Shown here piece by piece: positions 12,490 to 23,392 of a stretch of DNA of 64,000 nt. The position numbers and the translations under genes were made by a program. Under the pieces are notes generated by a model, which saw only the letters and a program-made list of their open reading frames with translations, had not been told where the DNA came from and did not search any database. This DNA comes from Calliphora vicina. Taxonomy: Eukaryota; Arthropoda; Insecta; Diptera; Calliphoridae. Within the stretch, counting starts at the first letter, position 1. Each line of letters opens with the position of its first letter. The stretch is taken from the NCBI RefSeq assembly GCF_958450345.1, contig NC_088780.1, forward strand, positions 33,131,667 through 33,195,666, read 5' to 3'.

Positions 12490-12985
12490 CAAGATGTCCG
12501 TCCGACTGGCTGGCCATGTAATCCATGTGCACCAAGTTAAGGTCGCAAATTTTTAAGATATTTCGAACAAATTTAGTGCATATATTTGTTTCAGCCAAAG
12601 GACGAAGCCTGGTCTGGTTGAAAACGGATAATTTCGCTCCAAATAGGTTTTATATATATGGAATTCATGTCACCTAATTTTTTGATGATCGGTGCATAAT
12701 TACTCATTGCTCGCATACAAGGCCCGCTACTGAAAATCACTTTAACGAGCATAAATCGTTTAAAAATTTTGGTATCCATATACAATTCAACAGAAATAAG
12801 TTTCATGTAGACATAAAACGCACGACCTAATTTCATGGCGATTAGTCCATAATTACTCACAGCCAACTTCCAAAAGTCATTCACGAAAATAAATTATTGA
12901 AATTAAAAACAAAATGTTTTTGTGTATTTACTCAGTGTAGGGTATATTATCGGGCTTGTCCGACCATACTTTCTTACTTGTGTTT
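12490..12985 (+). mobile_element. DINE-1/helentron-like element, 5'-truncated
   Basis: Begins inside the GATGTCCGTCCG core and runs to the conserved 3' end CCGACCATACTTTCTTACTTG. It carries the family's CATAATTACTCAT-type blocks and the ATAAATTATTGAAATT tract. The 5' hairpin part (TATACCCT...AGGGTATAA) is missing. The 97-residue minus-strand open frame here is the repeat read backwards, not a gene. Confidence 0.8.
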
Positions 12986-12989
12986 TACT

Positions 12990-13950
12990 TCGAAAATTTC
13001 GAATAGTCATATGCGGGAAACTTTGCTTTACTTATTTAATTAGAAAAATGTGCCACTAAAGCACACCGATTGTTCGCCAAATCATATGGTGAATGTGTTC
13101 AGAAGTGCGTTTCAGAAGTAATGATTTTGAAACGGAAGACAAAGATCGCACAGAACAGTTAAAAAAGTTTGAACACCTAGAATTGGAGACATTACTCCAT
13201 GAATGTCTCCATTGTTGTAAAAATCAACAAGAGGTTGCAAAACCATAGGGAGCTACTCAAGAAGCAATTTCAAAACGTTTGTGAGCAGCAGGATTCAAAT
13301 AACAGGTGGGAAATTGGGTACCATACGAATTAAATATGATTTTACATGTCCGAAATGATGCTTGAACGCTATAAAAGAAAATCATGTTTACACAGAATCA
13401 TTACTTGCAATGAAAAGATGGATCCATTACGATAACCCAAGTATGTGAAGCCCCATCAATCGGCCGAATTAACACCAAAGCCAAATATCCATGGCGCTAA
13501 GGTAATGCTCAGTATTTGGTGGTCGCAACAGGGACCAATATATTATGAGCTGCTGAAATCTGGCCAGACCATTACAGGGAACTTGTATTTTGACAAAAAA
13601 ATTCAAAGACTCCGTAATATTCCATCATGACAACGCTAGGTCACATGTTGAAATACCTGTTAAAAATTATTTAGATTGAAGTGGTTGGGAAGTTTTGCCT
13701 CACCCGCCTTATAGTCCAGACCTTACCCCATCCGACTACTGTTTGCTTCACTTTGAAAAAGAGAATCCGATTTTTCCTTAATTCGATCTTGGCGCAAAAA
13801 GAACAGTTATTTAGGCTCGGAATCCACATGTTGGTAGAAAGGTGGGAAAAGATCATAGACAACAACAGCCAATACTTTGAATAAATTTATATTGTACAAA
13901 TGTTTCAAAATAGAAAGGTAAATATTTGAAAAATCTCAAATTTCAATATT
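12990..13950 (+). pseudogene. Mariner transposase relic (irritans-type)
   Basis: A broken transposase can be followed across frames. N-terminal helix-turn-helix pieces (LETLLHE-like, then GATQEAISKRL at about 13255) are followed by CDEKWIHYDNP (about 13405, first catalytic D), PKPNIHGAKVMLSIWW (about 13475), HDNARSHVE (about 13628, second D), PHPPYSPDLTPSDY (about 13698, third D of a DD34D set) and a C-terminal ERWEKIIDNNSQYF (about 13840). Stops and frameshifts separate the pieces. The longest open part is 13445-13630. The 3' end stops before the mariner terminus seen at 16232 and 19992, so the copy is truncated. It is inverted relative to the relic at 16232-17185. Confidence 0.85.
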
Positions 13951-14130
13951 ATTCCTAAGGAAAGTGAATTTTGGGGATATACTCATACAATTAAGTTCAT
14001 CCAGGATTTATATAAGGCCATGTTTGTGAAAAACGCACAACAAAATTATAAAAAAATTCTCAAAAATGTATTTGATGTTTTTCAATTGTGACTCAAAATA
14101 TCAGAGATCTGTGATGGTCCCACTCTGAAT

Positions 14131-15117
14131 TTTATATATGAGGGATTTCATGTCAAATGAACCAATTTTTAAAATCAATGTCTTCCGATCGGGATGTAAT
14201 TTAGACCTATTTGATAGTAATTCAGACACAATTTTTAAACAAGATCGGTGAAGAACTCTTTGAGTTTGGCCAAACATGTGATTTTTCTCATCCATGAAAC
14301 TTATTACCTATTGTTATTAGCAAAATGTGTCCCAAATAGTTTAGGTAGCTATTTCTTCAATCTTTCGAAAAAAAAATTAAAAAAATTTAAATTTTTTTTC
14401 CGAAATGAAAAACTTTTTTTTAAAAATGGGCCTTTTTGTTTTTTTTTTCTTAAAATAAAGCTTAGATATTTTCCTTGAGGACCTATTTAGTCGCTTAGTT
14501 GGATGCGAGTGGGATATCTATCAAAATAAATGTTTTGTAACTCAAAATATGCAATTTTTGACTTTTTTTGCAAATTCAAAAACTTTGTTGACTTTTTTTC
14601 GAAATGGGTCCTCTTTTTAATTTTATTTTTTTCAACAGAAAGCTCAGATATTTTCCTTGAAGACCTATTTAGTCGCTTAGTGGGATGCGAATGGGATATA
14701 TATCAAAATAAATGTTTTGTAACTCAAAATATGAAATTTTTGACTTTTTTTTGCAAAATCTACCTTTTTTTAAATGGGCCCTTTTTTAAATTTTTTTTGC
14801 TCAAAAGAAAGCTAGTTTCTATTCCTTTAAGACCTATTTGGTCGCTTAGTGGGATGCGAGTGGGATATATAGCAAAATAAATGTTTTGTAACTCAATGGG
14901 CTCTCTTTTTAAATTTTTTTTTTACTCAAATGAAGGCTTAGATCCATTCTTTTAAGAGCATTTTGGTCTCTTAGTGGAATGCGAGTGGTCTATCTATCAA
15001 AATAAATATTTTGTAACTCAAGATATACAATTTTTGTGTTAAAACATTTATTTCCCGATCGGAAGACATCGATTTCATAAGTTGGTTACTTGACATGAAA
15101 TGCCCCAATATATATTA
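14131..15117. mobile_element. TIR element (about 65-bp TIRs) with internal tandem repeats
   Basis: The left end 14131-14194 and right end 15052-15117 are inverted copies (ATGTCTTCCGATCGGGA on the left, TCCCGATCGGAAGACATCGA on the right; GGGATTTCATGTCAA with TTGACATGAAATGCCCC). The inside has no transposase. It holds four diverged tandem units, described separately. Related ends are seen at 39280-39360 and 63275-63345, and a related interior at 39760-39930. Confidence 0.75.
14455..15010 (+). repeat. Four diverged 125-185-bp tandem units
   Basis: Units start near 14460, 14641, 14811 and 14936. Each has GCTTAGATATTTTCCTT-like, GACCTATTTAGTCGCTTAG and GGGATGCGAGTGG blocks, followed by CAAAATAAATGTTTTGTAACTC. 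Spacing shrinks from about 180 to about 125 bp through deletions. The T-rich open frames here (14248-14880) are by-products of this repeat. Confidence 0.8.
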
Positions 15118-16230
15118 TTAACCACATGATGTGTATGGGAAACAATACATTTTACTTATACTCACAACTTCAACAGGAAAACCTTGCAAAAATATTCTTC
15201 TTAGATTTTCTTGCTTCATATTCATATTGTCATCCAATAATACATGAACTTTTTGTTACTCCTTTACTCCATCATTTCTTTCAATTTGAAAACACATGGA
15301 ATTTAAGATGTTTTTTAGAGAACATTTTAAGTTTGAATGGTTTTTAATGTGGTCTGGTCATCTCCATAAATATTTTAGTTTATGGGTTTGTTTTATTAAA
15401 ACTCTGGTAAAGAGTTCGATACTCATACTCCTCCTTTGCTAAGAAATGGTCTTACTTTGCTGCATAGACTAACATCAATGACCATTTCATTACAATTATC
15501 ACACCAGTTGAGTGGTGTGATAGTTGAAGACACAACAACAGACATTGGTGTTTTTTAATTTAATTTCATCTCTTAAATAAAGAAAAAAAAGAAAAGAATA
15601 ACTAAAAGGATTTAACGATAGATATTTCCTAAAATGTTTATTACTTATTATAAGCAAACAGGCTTGTCCTGTTTCCTTTTTATTTCTCTCTTTTAGCACA
15701 AAATTTATCTTAGTTTTCAACTGAAATCTTTTAAGAATTTTCTCATGATTAGGATTTAATTTAGAAATTCTTTAAGATTTTCTTTAAAAACTGTGAGAAT
15801 TTTTCTTAAAATTTAACCTTTGACCAGTAGTTGCTTGATTTTTGTTTGGTAAATAAAAGATACCCCTTTGTTTAAGGCACTGCTGCTGGTCAAAAAGATG
15901 CTGCAGCTTCTTTTTGCTACAAGTTGCAGGACAGCTTCGTTGTGTGTGGCGTGTGAAAAAAGGGGTTGATGTATCCAGTGGATAGAATTTTGTGTTTGTT
16001 AAATTTTATTAAAGGGTTTGAATTTGTGTGAGTTTCTTTAAATTAAAATAAAAATTTTTGCTGCTAAGAAACGAGTTTATCATTCTTAATAAAGACTAAA
16101 CAATTTTTATAAGATTTTTTAGATACTTTGTCTGTTAAAAACTGCAGGCATCCTAAGAAAAAAATATAGAAATTCTAGATTGAATACGGAAAGAAATTGT
16201 TCTTAACAAACTAATTTCATGAATTTTATT
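15118..16230. other. A/T-rich DNA, no gene seen
   Basis: T-rich and A-rich tracts. The open frames at 15126-15347 and 15499-15720 are short, biased and show no motif. No recognised repeat family. Confidence 0.5.
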
Positions 16231-16231
16231 G

Positions 16232-17185
16232 TGAGTATGATTTAAAAATGCGAGATTTTTTAAAATTTTTAGCTTTTATTTTGAAATATTTGTACAATAT
16301 AAATTAATTCTAAGTATTCATTGTTATCTATGACCTTTTCCCATCTTTCTTGCAACATATGGATTCCGAACCAAATGAACTGCTCATCTTTTGAGGCCAA
16401 GAACGAATCAAGCCAATATCGGGTACTCTGTTACAAAGAGCGTTCTGTATCGATCGAAACAAATAGTAGTCGGACGGAGCAAGTTTTGAACTATAAAGCA
16501 GGTGAGGCGAAACTTCCCAATCACTTCATTCTAAATAGTTTTTAACAGATATTGCAACGTGTGGCCTAGCGTTGTCATGACGGAATATTGTGTGGCCGCA
16601 TATTCAGGTTCCATGTGATGGTCTGGCCAGATTTCAGCAGCTCATAACCCACCAAATACAAAGCATTACCTTAGCGTAATTGATATTTGGCTTTGGTGCC
16701 GATTCTGCTGGTTGACCGGGCTTCACATGCGATCTCTTATGCTTCGGGTTATCGTAATGGATCTATTTTCGATCGCAAGTAATGATTCGGTGAAACAATT
16801 GTTTTCTTTTATAGCGTTTAAACAGCATTTAGGACATGCAAAATCGTGTTTGAAGGTATCTCGGCTTCATCGCATGGTACCCAATTTATCTGCTTTTGGT
16901 TGAATCTTGCAGCTCGCGAACCTTTTAAAATTACTGCTTGATTAACTCCTAATGATTTTGCAAGCTGTTGTTGAGTTTGACAACAATCTTCATGGAGTAA
17001 TCCTCCAATTCTTGGTCTTCAAACTTTTATGGCTGGCTTGGGTGATCTTCGTCTTCGCCGTGTCATAATCATCACTTCTGACCTGCACAAACTATCTCTC
17101 GCACGATGAAACCGATGGAACACATTCATTCAGCGGCACTTTTTTCAAGTTAAAGAAGTAAAGCAAAACGATATAAGTTTTAAAT
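16232..17185 (-). pseudogene. Mariner transposase relic, opposite orientation
   Basis: Read on the minus strand, this gives the same mariner type as 12990-13950: helix-turn-helix pieces (LLHEDCCQTQQQLAKSLGV at about 17000-16940, NWVPCDEAE near 16880), and broken catalytic-domain pieces down to an RKMGKGHR-like C-terminus near 16330. Many stops and frame changes. The 3' end (GAGATTTTTTAAAATTTTTAG near 16250) matches a separate mariner terminus at 19935-19992. A non-functional relic. Confidence 0.75.
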
Positions 17186-17199
17186 TGCCCAGGAGTTCT

Positions 17200-17430
17200 G
17201 TGTGATTGTCGCGAAATAGTGATTTTACCTATCATTTGGACTTGACACTGGTTAAAGATTGTTATTTAAACATGTGTGTGTCCTAGGTGACATTTAAATT
17301 GATCCTACATAGATTACAAAAGGACTCTAAATGAAAACTGTCATCCCAATAGATTACCTGGGATGTATAAAGTAACTAGTTGAATTCTCTTTGCATTAAA
17401 ACTAGTCTATACGTGTCAAATGATTCAAAA
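17200..17430. repeat. Fragment of the GTAAAGGGTCTT repeat family
   Basis: Shares TAGTGATTTTACCTATCAT with 32930 and the block GATTACCTGGGATGTATAAA with 41885. It is a partial, diverged copy lacking the family's terminal repeats. No coding potential. Confidence 0.5.
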
Positions 17431-18190
17431 ATATTTAGTTGGAGTCAACCAAGTAAATAGGCATTATTGAAATATGCTGTCTAAATGATACATTGAATAA
17501 TTCCTTAAGCAGTTAATGCTGAGTTATGACAGAATTAGCTTTCATTCTTTTTAATTTCCGGCTTTGCAGAAATTATTATTCTTTCATCTACAACCATTTG
17601 CTTAATCAAATGTAATTAATAGAACAATTTAAATCATAAAACTTTTGTAGAAAATTTAAAATTTTAAGGGTGTAAATATTTTTCGTAGACATAAGAAATC
17701 TCCAAATTCCAGTAAAAGTGAGGGGTGTAGGTTTTAAGAATATTTCCATCTTATGAAGGTATATATACAAAAACTACTTCTATAAATATAAAATAAACTA
17801 AAAAACTCTATAAGGGTTAAGTTAAGCATGAAAAACTAAGAATATTTGCATAACTAGCAAAACAGAAAACTAAAAAATAAAAAGAAAAACTTTTCCAAAT
17901 TCAAATAAAAAGGGTGTAGAAACTTTTGTAGTAGTGGGAGCAGGCGAAGGGAGGTTTAAATGGCCTGGCATATGTAAAATATGGACATTTTCTAAAGAAA
18001 CAAACTAAGAGTTTTACAACACAGCAACAAACATCCTACATACATATGTATGTTAATATGTTTATAAAGTATGAGTATGTGTTAAAAGTAAAGAAAAAGG
18101 ATTGTTATCACATCTACATAAAACACCCTCTCTAGAGGCAATATCTCGGCTACATACCATTCCATTCAAATATCCATACATATGAATATA
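17431..18190. other. A/T-rich DNA, no gene seen
   Basis: A-rich and T-rich tracts, with TACATACATATGTATG-like simple sequence near 18040. No supported frame. Confidence 0.5.
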
Positions 18191-18194
18191 CATT

Positions 18195-18360
18195 AGGATG
18201 GCCCCTATTTAAAACTTTGTTGATGCTTCCAGATTCTAATACAGTTTTCAGTAATCTCAAAACAAAATGCTGAAAATTTGAGCCAAATCGGATGTTTTGA
18301 GGTTCCACCTTTTATTTAAAGTTTCGAGTTTTGGGTCAAAGTAGCAATGTTTTCGAAAAA
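18195..18360 (+). repeat. Dispersed repeat family S, copy 1
   Basis: A block with AATGCTGAAAATTTGAGC, GATGTTTTGAGGTTCCAC and TTTTGGGTCAAAGTAGCAA. Related sequence lies at 47130-47290, 48970-49085 and 57020-57310. No coding potential and no clear ends. Confidence 0.6.
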
Positions 18361-18559
18361 GGTTTGTACATAAATTAAATGTAGTGTGTTTCGCTTACGA
18401 TATAATTGAAATTTGTGATATCTCTGTATATATAAACACTTAATTTTCATTATTTCGGGTGTTGATGCGCACGAAAGTTTTCTATCGATTTTCATTAAAA
18501 AGTCAATTTTGAAAAAAAGTGAAATTTGTACATAGTAGGGGGAAAATATTTTCAAAATT

Positions 18560-19110
18560 CAATCAATCGAAAGAAGATTATTAACTACTCAATTTTATGT
18601 ATATTAAACAAAAAAGTAAAATTTTGTGAAAATGAGCGAATTCACTTAATTGTGAATAAATTCGAAAAGAATCAATGGATTTTTATGATCGATATATCAT
18701 TTTGTTGCTATTGTATGTGGGTTTGTGATAAGTAATAAACCTAAACAAGTTCTACTGTTTTCGATTTTACATGAGTTTTTTTAAAACAAATAAATTTTAT
18801 ATTTTCACGTAAAAAATATATTTTTTGTTTAAATTTGTTATTATAAGTCCGAAACTACTCAGCCGATTATAACGGAATATATAAACAGGTTAAAGGTTAT
18901 GTAAATTTTAAGTTTATTTCAGTAATATCGGACTAACCATTTTTGAGTTAACATAAATTATGTGGAGAAACATCTACAAAAATTCGCAATTGTAGAAAAA
19001 AATTAAAAAAAAAAACGTCTCCATAGAATTTTAAATTCGGACCATATTTGTACTACTGGAACCACAATACATCAAAATTGTGTAGTGGTTTAAAAAGCCT
19101 CTCAAATTTT
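18560..19110 (+). repeat. Dispersed repeat family U, copy 1
   Basis: Shares, in inverted orientation, GAATTCACTTAATTGTGAAT, AATGGATTTTTATGATCGAT, TCCGAAACTACT and AGGTTATGTAAAT with 62460-63010. Diverged; no transposase; class unknown. The open frames 18316-18735 are by-products. Confidence 0.65.
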
Positions 19111-19135
19111 TTCGATTTTGTTGCCTGTGTTATTT

Positions 19136-19228
19136 ATAAATTATTGAAATTAAAAAAAAACAAATGATTTTTGCTCATTTACTCAGTGTATGGATTTATA
19201 TGGTCGGGCTTGAACGACAATACTTTCT
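19136..19228 (+). mobile_element. 3' end fragment of helentron-like element
   Basis: ATAAATTATTGAAATT, TTTTTGCTCATTTACTCAG and GGTCGGGCTTGAACGA through CTTTCTTACTTG match the 3' end of the full copy at 38055-38807. Only this terminal piece is present. Confidence 0.75.
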
Positions 19229-19914
19229 TACTTGCTTTTTTCTCAATATTTGATTTTATAAACTTTTTTATGAAAATATTGCTACAAAACTCTCCAAAAC
19301 TCCTTATCCAATTTAGCTCAAATGTTCAGCATTTGATTTTAACCATCAACCATCAAAATAAGGCCCACTCTAATGTACATATATTGTGGTGTTATGTTTG
19401 TAGTAATATTTCTATTTATGTACATAAAAGATAATGATGTTGCCTTAAACTTTTGGGAATAAATAATAGTTTTTACTTATGTTTTTCTATATGTGAATAC
19501 TCTCGTAGTAAGTGTGAGCATGTGGACTACATCTTCTGTAGATTTTCTTGAGCAGCCTTGGGTATACTTACATACATTTTTTTTTATATTTAGGGTGGTG
19601 GGTTTTTTTTATTGTAGTAGATAGTTGAGGTTATTATCTTTTAAAAGTGTTCCTTCCATCTGTACAACTATCTACAATATATGTGAGTATGTAAATATGT
19701 GTGTTTAGGTGTTTGTAAATATGTGTTAATGTGTGTTGCTGTTGTACACTATTATTGTGTAGTTTGTCCATAAAGATGCTAACAAAAATCCATTTATACA
19801 TTTATTATTTAGAATTAGTTGTATCATTTATGTGGTTACTTTTTATAAAATTATTATTCGGTTACGAATTGAATTCAGAATCTCATAATTCCCAAAAAAC
19901 ATTTAAAAACTCCC

Positions 19915-19992
19915 AAAAATGGAATTTTATTTGGGTGTATGACTTAAAAATGCGAGATTTTTTCAAATTTTTAGTTTCTATTTTGAAACAGG
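19915..19992 (+). mobile_element. Solo mariner 3' end
   Basis: ATGACTTAAAAATGCGAGAT and the following TTTTTAGTTTCTATTTTGAAACA match the terminus of the mariner relic at 16232. No transposase is attached. It runs straight into the GAAATAACTCCCA tract. Confidence 0.6.
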
Positions 19993-20225
19993 TACCGTGA
20001 AATAACTCCCAAATGGAATAACTGCCAATGAAATAAATCCCAATGAAATAATAACTCCCATCAAAAATTAAATAATTCCCAAACTTGAAAAATGAAATAA
20101 CTACCAAAGGGTAAAATGAAATTACTTCCAATAATCGGCGGTTTCATAATTTTAAAAATATTATTCCCAAAATAGCGAAATTACTCCCAATGAAATTAAT
20201 CCCAATAGAAATGAAATAATTCCCA
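19985..20225 (+). repeat. Degenerate GAAATAACTCCCAAT-type tandem tract
   Basis: About 15 imperfect repeats of a 13-18-bp motif built from GAAATAA and (A/C)TCCCAAT, irregularly spaced. A second, shorter tract of the same kind with the same starting block (GGTACCGTGAAATAAC) lies at 43073-43150, and a related tract with AATTAAAACCCC units lies at 51265-51440. It has no phase with codons and no open frame. Confidence 0.7.
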
Positions 20226-20235
20226 ATCCGAAGAT

Positions 20236-20672
20236 TTTCGGAAGCGGGTCTCTATGGGAGCTATGACTAATTATGGACCGATCGTAACAAAATTTGGTGA
20301 CATGAATATTGTATATATAAAACTTATATAAATTAAACATTTAAAAATTTCGAGAGGACATTTGTATGGGGGCTAGGTGAAATAATGAACCGATTTCAGC
20401 CAGTTTCAATACGCATGGTCCTTGGGCTGAAGAAATTATATGTACCAAATTTATCTTCAAAATTGCGACCTGTACTCTGCGCACAAGGTTTACATGGACA
20501 GCCAACCAGCCAGCCAGACGGACGGACGGACATCGTTTAATCGACTCAGAAAGTGATTCTAAGTCGATCGGTATACTTTAAGGTGGGTGTTAGACTAATA
20601 TTTTTGGGCGTTGCAAACATCTGCACAAACGCATTATACCCTCCCCACTATGGTGGTGTAGGATATAAAAAG
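20236..20672 (-). mobile_element. DINE-1/helentron-like element, 3'-truncated
   Basis: Minus-strand copy with the 5' end intact: CCCTCCCCACTATGGTGGTG (the terminal hairpin), the TTTTTGGGCGTTGCAAACAT block, the GGACGGACGGACATCG core and AGGTTTACATGGACAG. It stops inside the TTTCGGAAGCGGGTCT block, so the 3' end is missing. Confidence 0.85.
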
Positions 20673-20744
20673 GAACTACAAAAGTGAAATAATTCTTCGC
20701 TTACCAAACATTTTTTGCATTGCGGGTCTATTGCGCACAGAGGG

Positions 20745-21290
20745 ATGGCTTCATATATTTTTTGGCAAAAATTATAAGGAGTGGTCGTAGAGCGCTGAAA
20801 TTTGGCACAGAGAATTATATGGACCAAACTAAGAAAAAATTAAAATTTTATCAAAATCGACCACGCCCACTGCCCACTGCCCATACAGTCCAAATGGATT
20901 TTTTCGCATAAATTTTTTCCTATCCAAGTAAAAGTCTAGAAATTTGGTACATATATTTTCTGAAACAAGAACGTATGCCGAGTTTCAATAAAATCGGCCA
21001 TGCCCACCGCATACCTCCCATGCAATCCAAATGCAATACATTTTTGTATAAAAATTATAAGGAATGGTCGTAGAGCATTGAAATTTGGCACCGAGAATTA
21101 CATGGACTAAATTAAGAAAACAAAATAAATTTTATCAAAATCGATCACGCCCAACGCCCACTGCTCATACAATCCAAATAAATTTTTTCGCATTAAATTT
21201 TTCCTATCCAAGTAAAAGTCTAGAAATTTGGTACATATATTTTTTGAAACAAAAAAAGAACGCCGCCCACAGCCCACGAAACCCATACAT
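20745..21290 (+). repeat. Tandem pair of 283-bp repeats
   Basis: ATTATAAGGAGTGGTCGTAG at 20771 recurs as ATTATAAGGAATGGTCGTAG at 21054, offset 283 bp. Other shared landmarks are GAAATTTGGCACNGAGAATTA, CACGCCCA and CTATCCAAGTAAAAGTCTAG. The copies differ by several percent. The two short plus-strand open frames (20720-20911, 21085-21297) are the same frame of this repeat and carry no known motif. Confidence 0.85.
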
Positions 21291-21299
21291 AGATTAGAA

Positions 21300-21880
21300 T
21301 TTTTTTGATATTTCGTTTATTATTCGACAAAAAATATTAAGTTTTCATCCTGTTGCGAAAACCCTAATTTAGTGGAACTAAATTCGTATCTTCTAAACGC
21401 TTGGCCAAATTAATTTCATTTATATGGAAATATTGCAGGCAAGGAGGTAAGCTAATAAAGTAATGCAAAATGGGTACTGCTACTTCAGTAGAATGAGCGG
21501 GAGAGGCTGCTAAACTACACTACCTCGGAAAAAATTCTATACTATTTTCAATTGTAACAAATTATTTTAATATATCTTTCAAAAAATTTAAATAATATAA
21601 GTAATTTTATTTATAGCAAGTAACTATTTAAATCTATAGATTTTGGACATTTACCCTATTGCCGGCATAGGTCGAAATATTCATATAAAATTAAACTTTT
21701 TTTAGTTTTATTAATAAGTTTATTTTTAAAAACGATTAACAATTATTAGTTATGAGATGATTTTATTTCATTATTATAAATAATTTAGTTATAATTAAAC
21801 AATGAAATAAAGAGTAATTAAGCTAACTAACACTTGTTACAATATTGTGAATTTTTATTATGAGATTTTTAAAATTTATT
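21300..21880. other. A/T-rich DNA, no gene seen
   Basis: No supported frame. The segment just left of 21888 could be the 3' untranslated region of the coding fragment that follows: it has AATAAA-like hexamers in minus orientation. Confidence 0.4.
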
Positions 21881-21887
21881 TAAATTA

Positions 21888-22005
21888 GTCGACTTCAGAG
21901 TCTGATGAATCACTAGGAAGTAATGGATCCAACAAAAGTTGCCTAATATCTTTCGGTAACGGTTCCACTTTTTTATAGCTTGCAGGTGAAACTAGAGATG
22001 CTAAT
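21888..22005 (-). pseudogene. C-terminal coding fragment with acidic SDSSDSEVD tail
   Basis: On the minus strand this reads a continuous 38-residue stretch including SPASYKKVEPLPKDIRQLL and an acidic end SDSSDSEVD, then a TAA stop and an A/T-rich tail with AATAAA. Base composition is clearly coding-like compared with the neighbours. Upstream the frame runs into a repeat whose sequence is dominated by CGGGAT motifs, so only the C-terminus survives. I do not recognise the protein. It could be a transposase tail or a host gene end. Confidence 0.35.
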
Positions 22006-22110
22006 CGGGACTGATTTTTGAAAATCCCGGGGTTCGGGATTTGGTAAAGAATCCCGAAATCCCGCGGTTTCGGGATTTTCGGGAAATCTAAAATCCCGAA
22101 AATTATAAGA
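21995..22110. repeat. CGGGATTT-rich hAT-like terminal region
   Basis: Dense, partly palindromic CGGGATTT / AAATCCCG motifs (about eight in 100 bp) next to AGAGATGCTAATCGGG. Subterminal clusters like this are typical of hAT elements, but no matching second end was found. The class is inference. Confidence 0.35.
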
Positions 22111-23392
22111 AATAAACGTACATAATGTCTTTACAATTGAAAGAAAATTTTTTATTTAGCAATTCATTTTTATTAGACACCAAAAAGCTTAAAATACTTG
22201 CATGAGTACATTATATAAGAACAAATAACAATAAAGTATGTACATTACAGTGGGTCGATTTTTTTGACAAAAAAAAAACCAAGAAACGATAGGTCTAAAA
22301 TCAAATCCTATTTTGCGCATTTCGTCTTTTATCCAATGATATTTCAGTATTTTTTTATTGGATAAAAGGCGAAATACGCAAATGTTATATTTTTAATCTA
22401 AATAAAGCACTACCATATTTAAAAGGACTCATAATTTTAAGGCAAATTTGGTATATGGGCATTTGTTGTTAGCAACTTGTCAGTAGTTAGAATTACATAA
22501 ATTTAATTTTTATATAATGTAATTACCAATAACACTTCTTATATACAATCTTAAAAAATTAGGAACAAATTTAGTACGAGATTTTACATCGTCCCAACGA
22601 TAATAATTTCTTAAACAAAATATATAAATTCACCTCGCACTTTACCATATGTAGTCTGTAATATGGCCTTGATATTGGTAAAAAGATTTGGACTGCATCT
22701 CACAGCATTAGTAACTGGCAACCTTCCGAAAATTCAAAAAGTAAAAAAAATAAAATTCTATAAGAATATGGCCATTGGTTATCATAAATAGCGGAAAATA
22801 TATTTTTATTTTACTGATTTACCAAGCCTCATATTCCATCTACATAAAAAAAAGTAAAAATACAACTTAAAGAAAACCTTGTACTATCCAGCTTAATAAC
22901 AACTTTGAAACCAATTCTTCATAAAAAAAATTTCTAAAATATTTTTTATATCTAAATAGTTGTCAATACCAAACCACTGAAGTTATTAATAAATGTTAAA
23001 TATTTTTAAGTACAGCAACAACTATAGATTGAAACTACATAACAATAATTCAAATATGCGAAAGTTTTTTTTTTTTTATTTTGCGCCACTAAATTGTTGA
23101 TTTCTCCCACAGTGCGACGTTGTTTACGATATTAGTTGCCTCAAAGGACGTCATTTGAAAGCATGAAATGTTCCTTCGGATATTTTGAAGGAAGTGCTTG
23201 GAAATCGGAGTGACGCCAGAAATGTAACTTATGTAGATGCGGATCAGGCGGCACATTCCCGAAAATTCCTTAGGGAACTTCAAAACGCTGCAATATAAGC
23301 AGTACGTCCTGAAGTCATCATTCTTATTGTAATGAAATTTCGCCAACTTTAAATCCATTCTTTCTTTTGAATGAGCCATCCGGGACCGCACA
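22111..23392. other. Unassigned A/T-rich DNA; G+C-richer island at 23085-23392
   Basis: Mostly A/T-rich with no motif. The island 23085-23392 contains a 100-codon minus-strand open frame (23089-23391) of coding-like composition. It has no recognisable domain, and another frame of the same strand is equally readable (ending in EINNLVAQNK), so I treat it as an unrecognised gene or element fragment. A family R element starts at its right edge. Confidence 0.3.
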
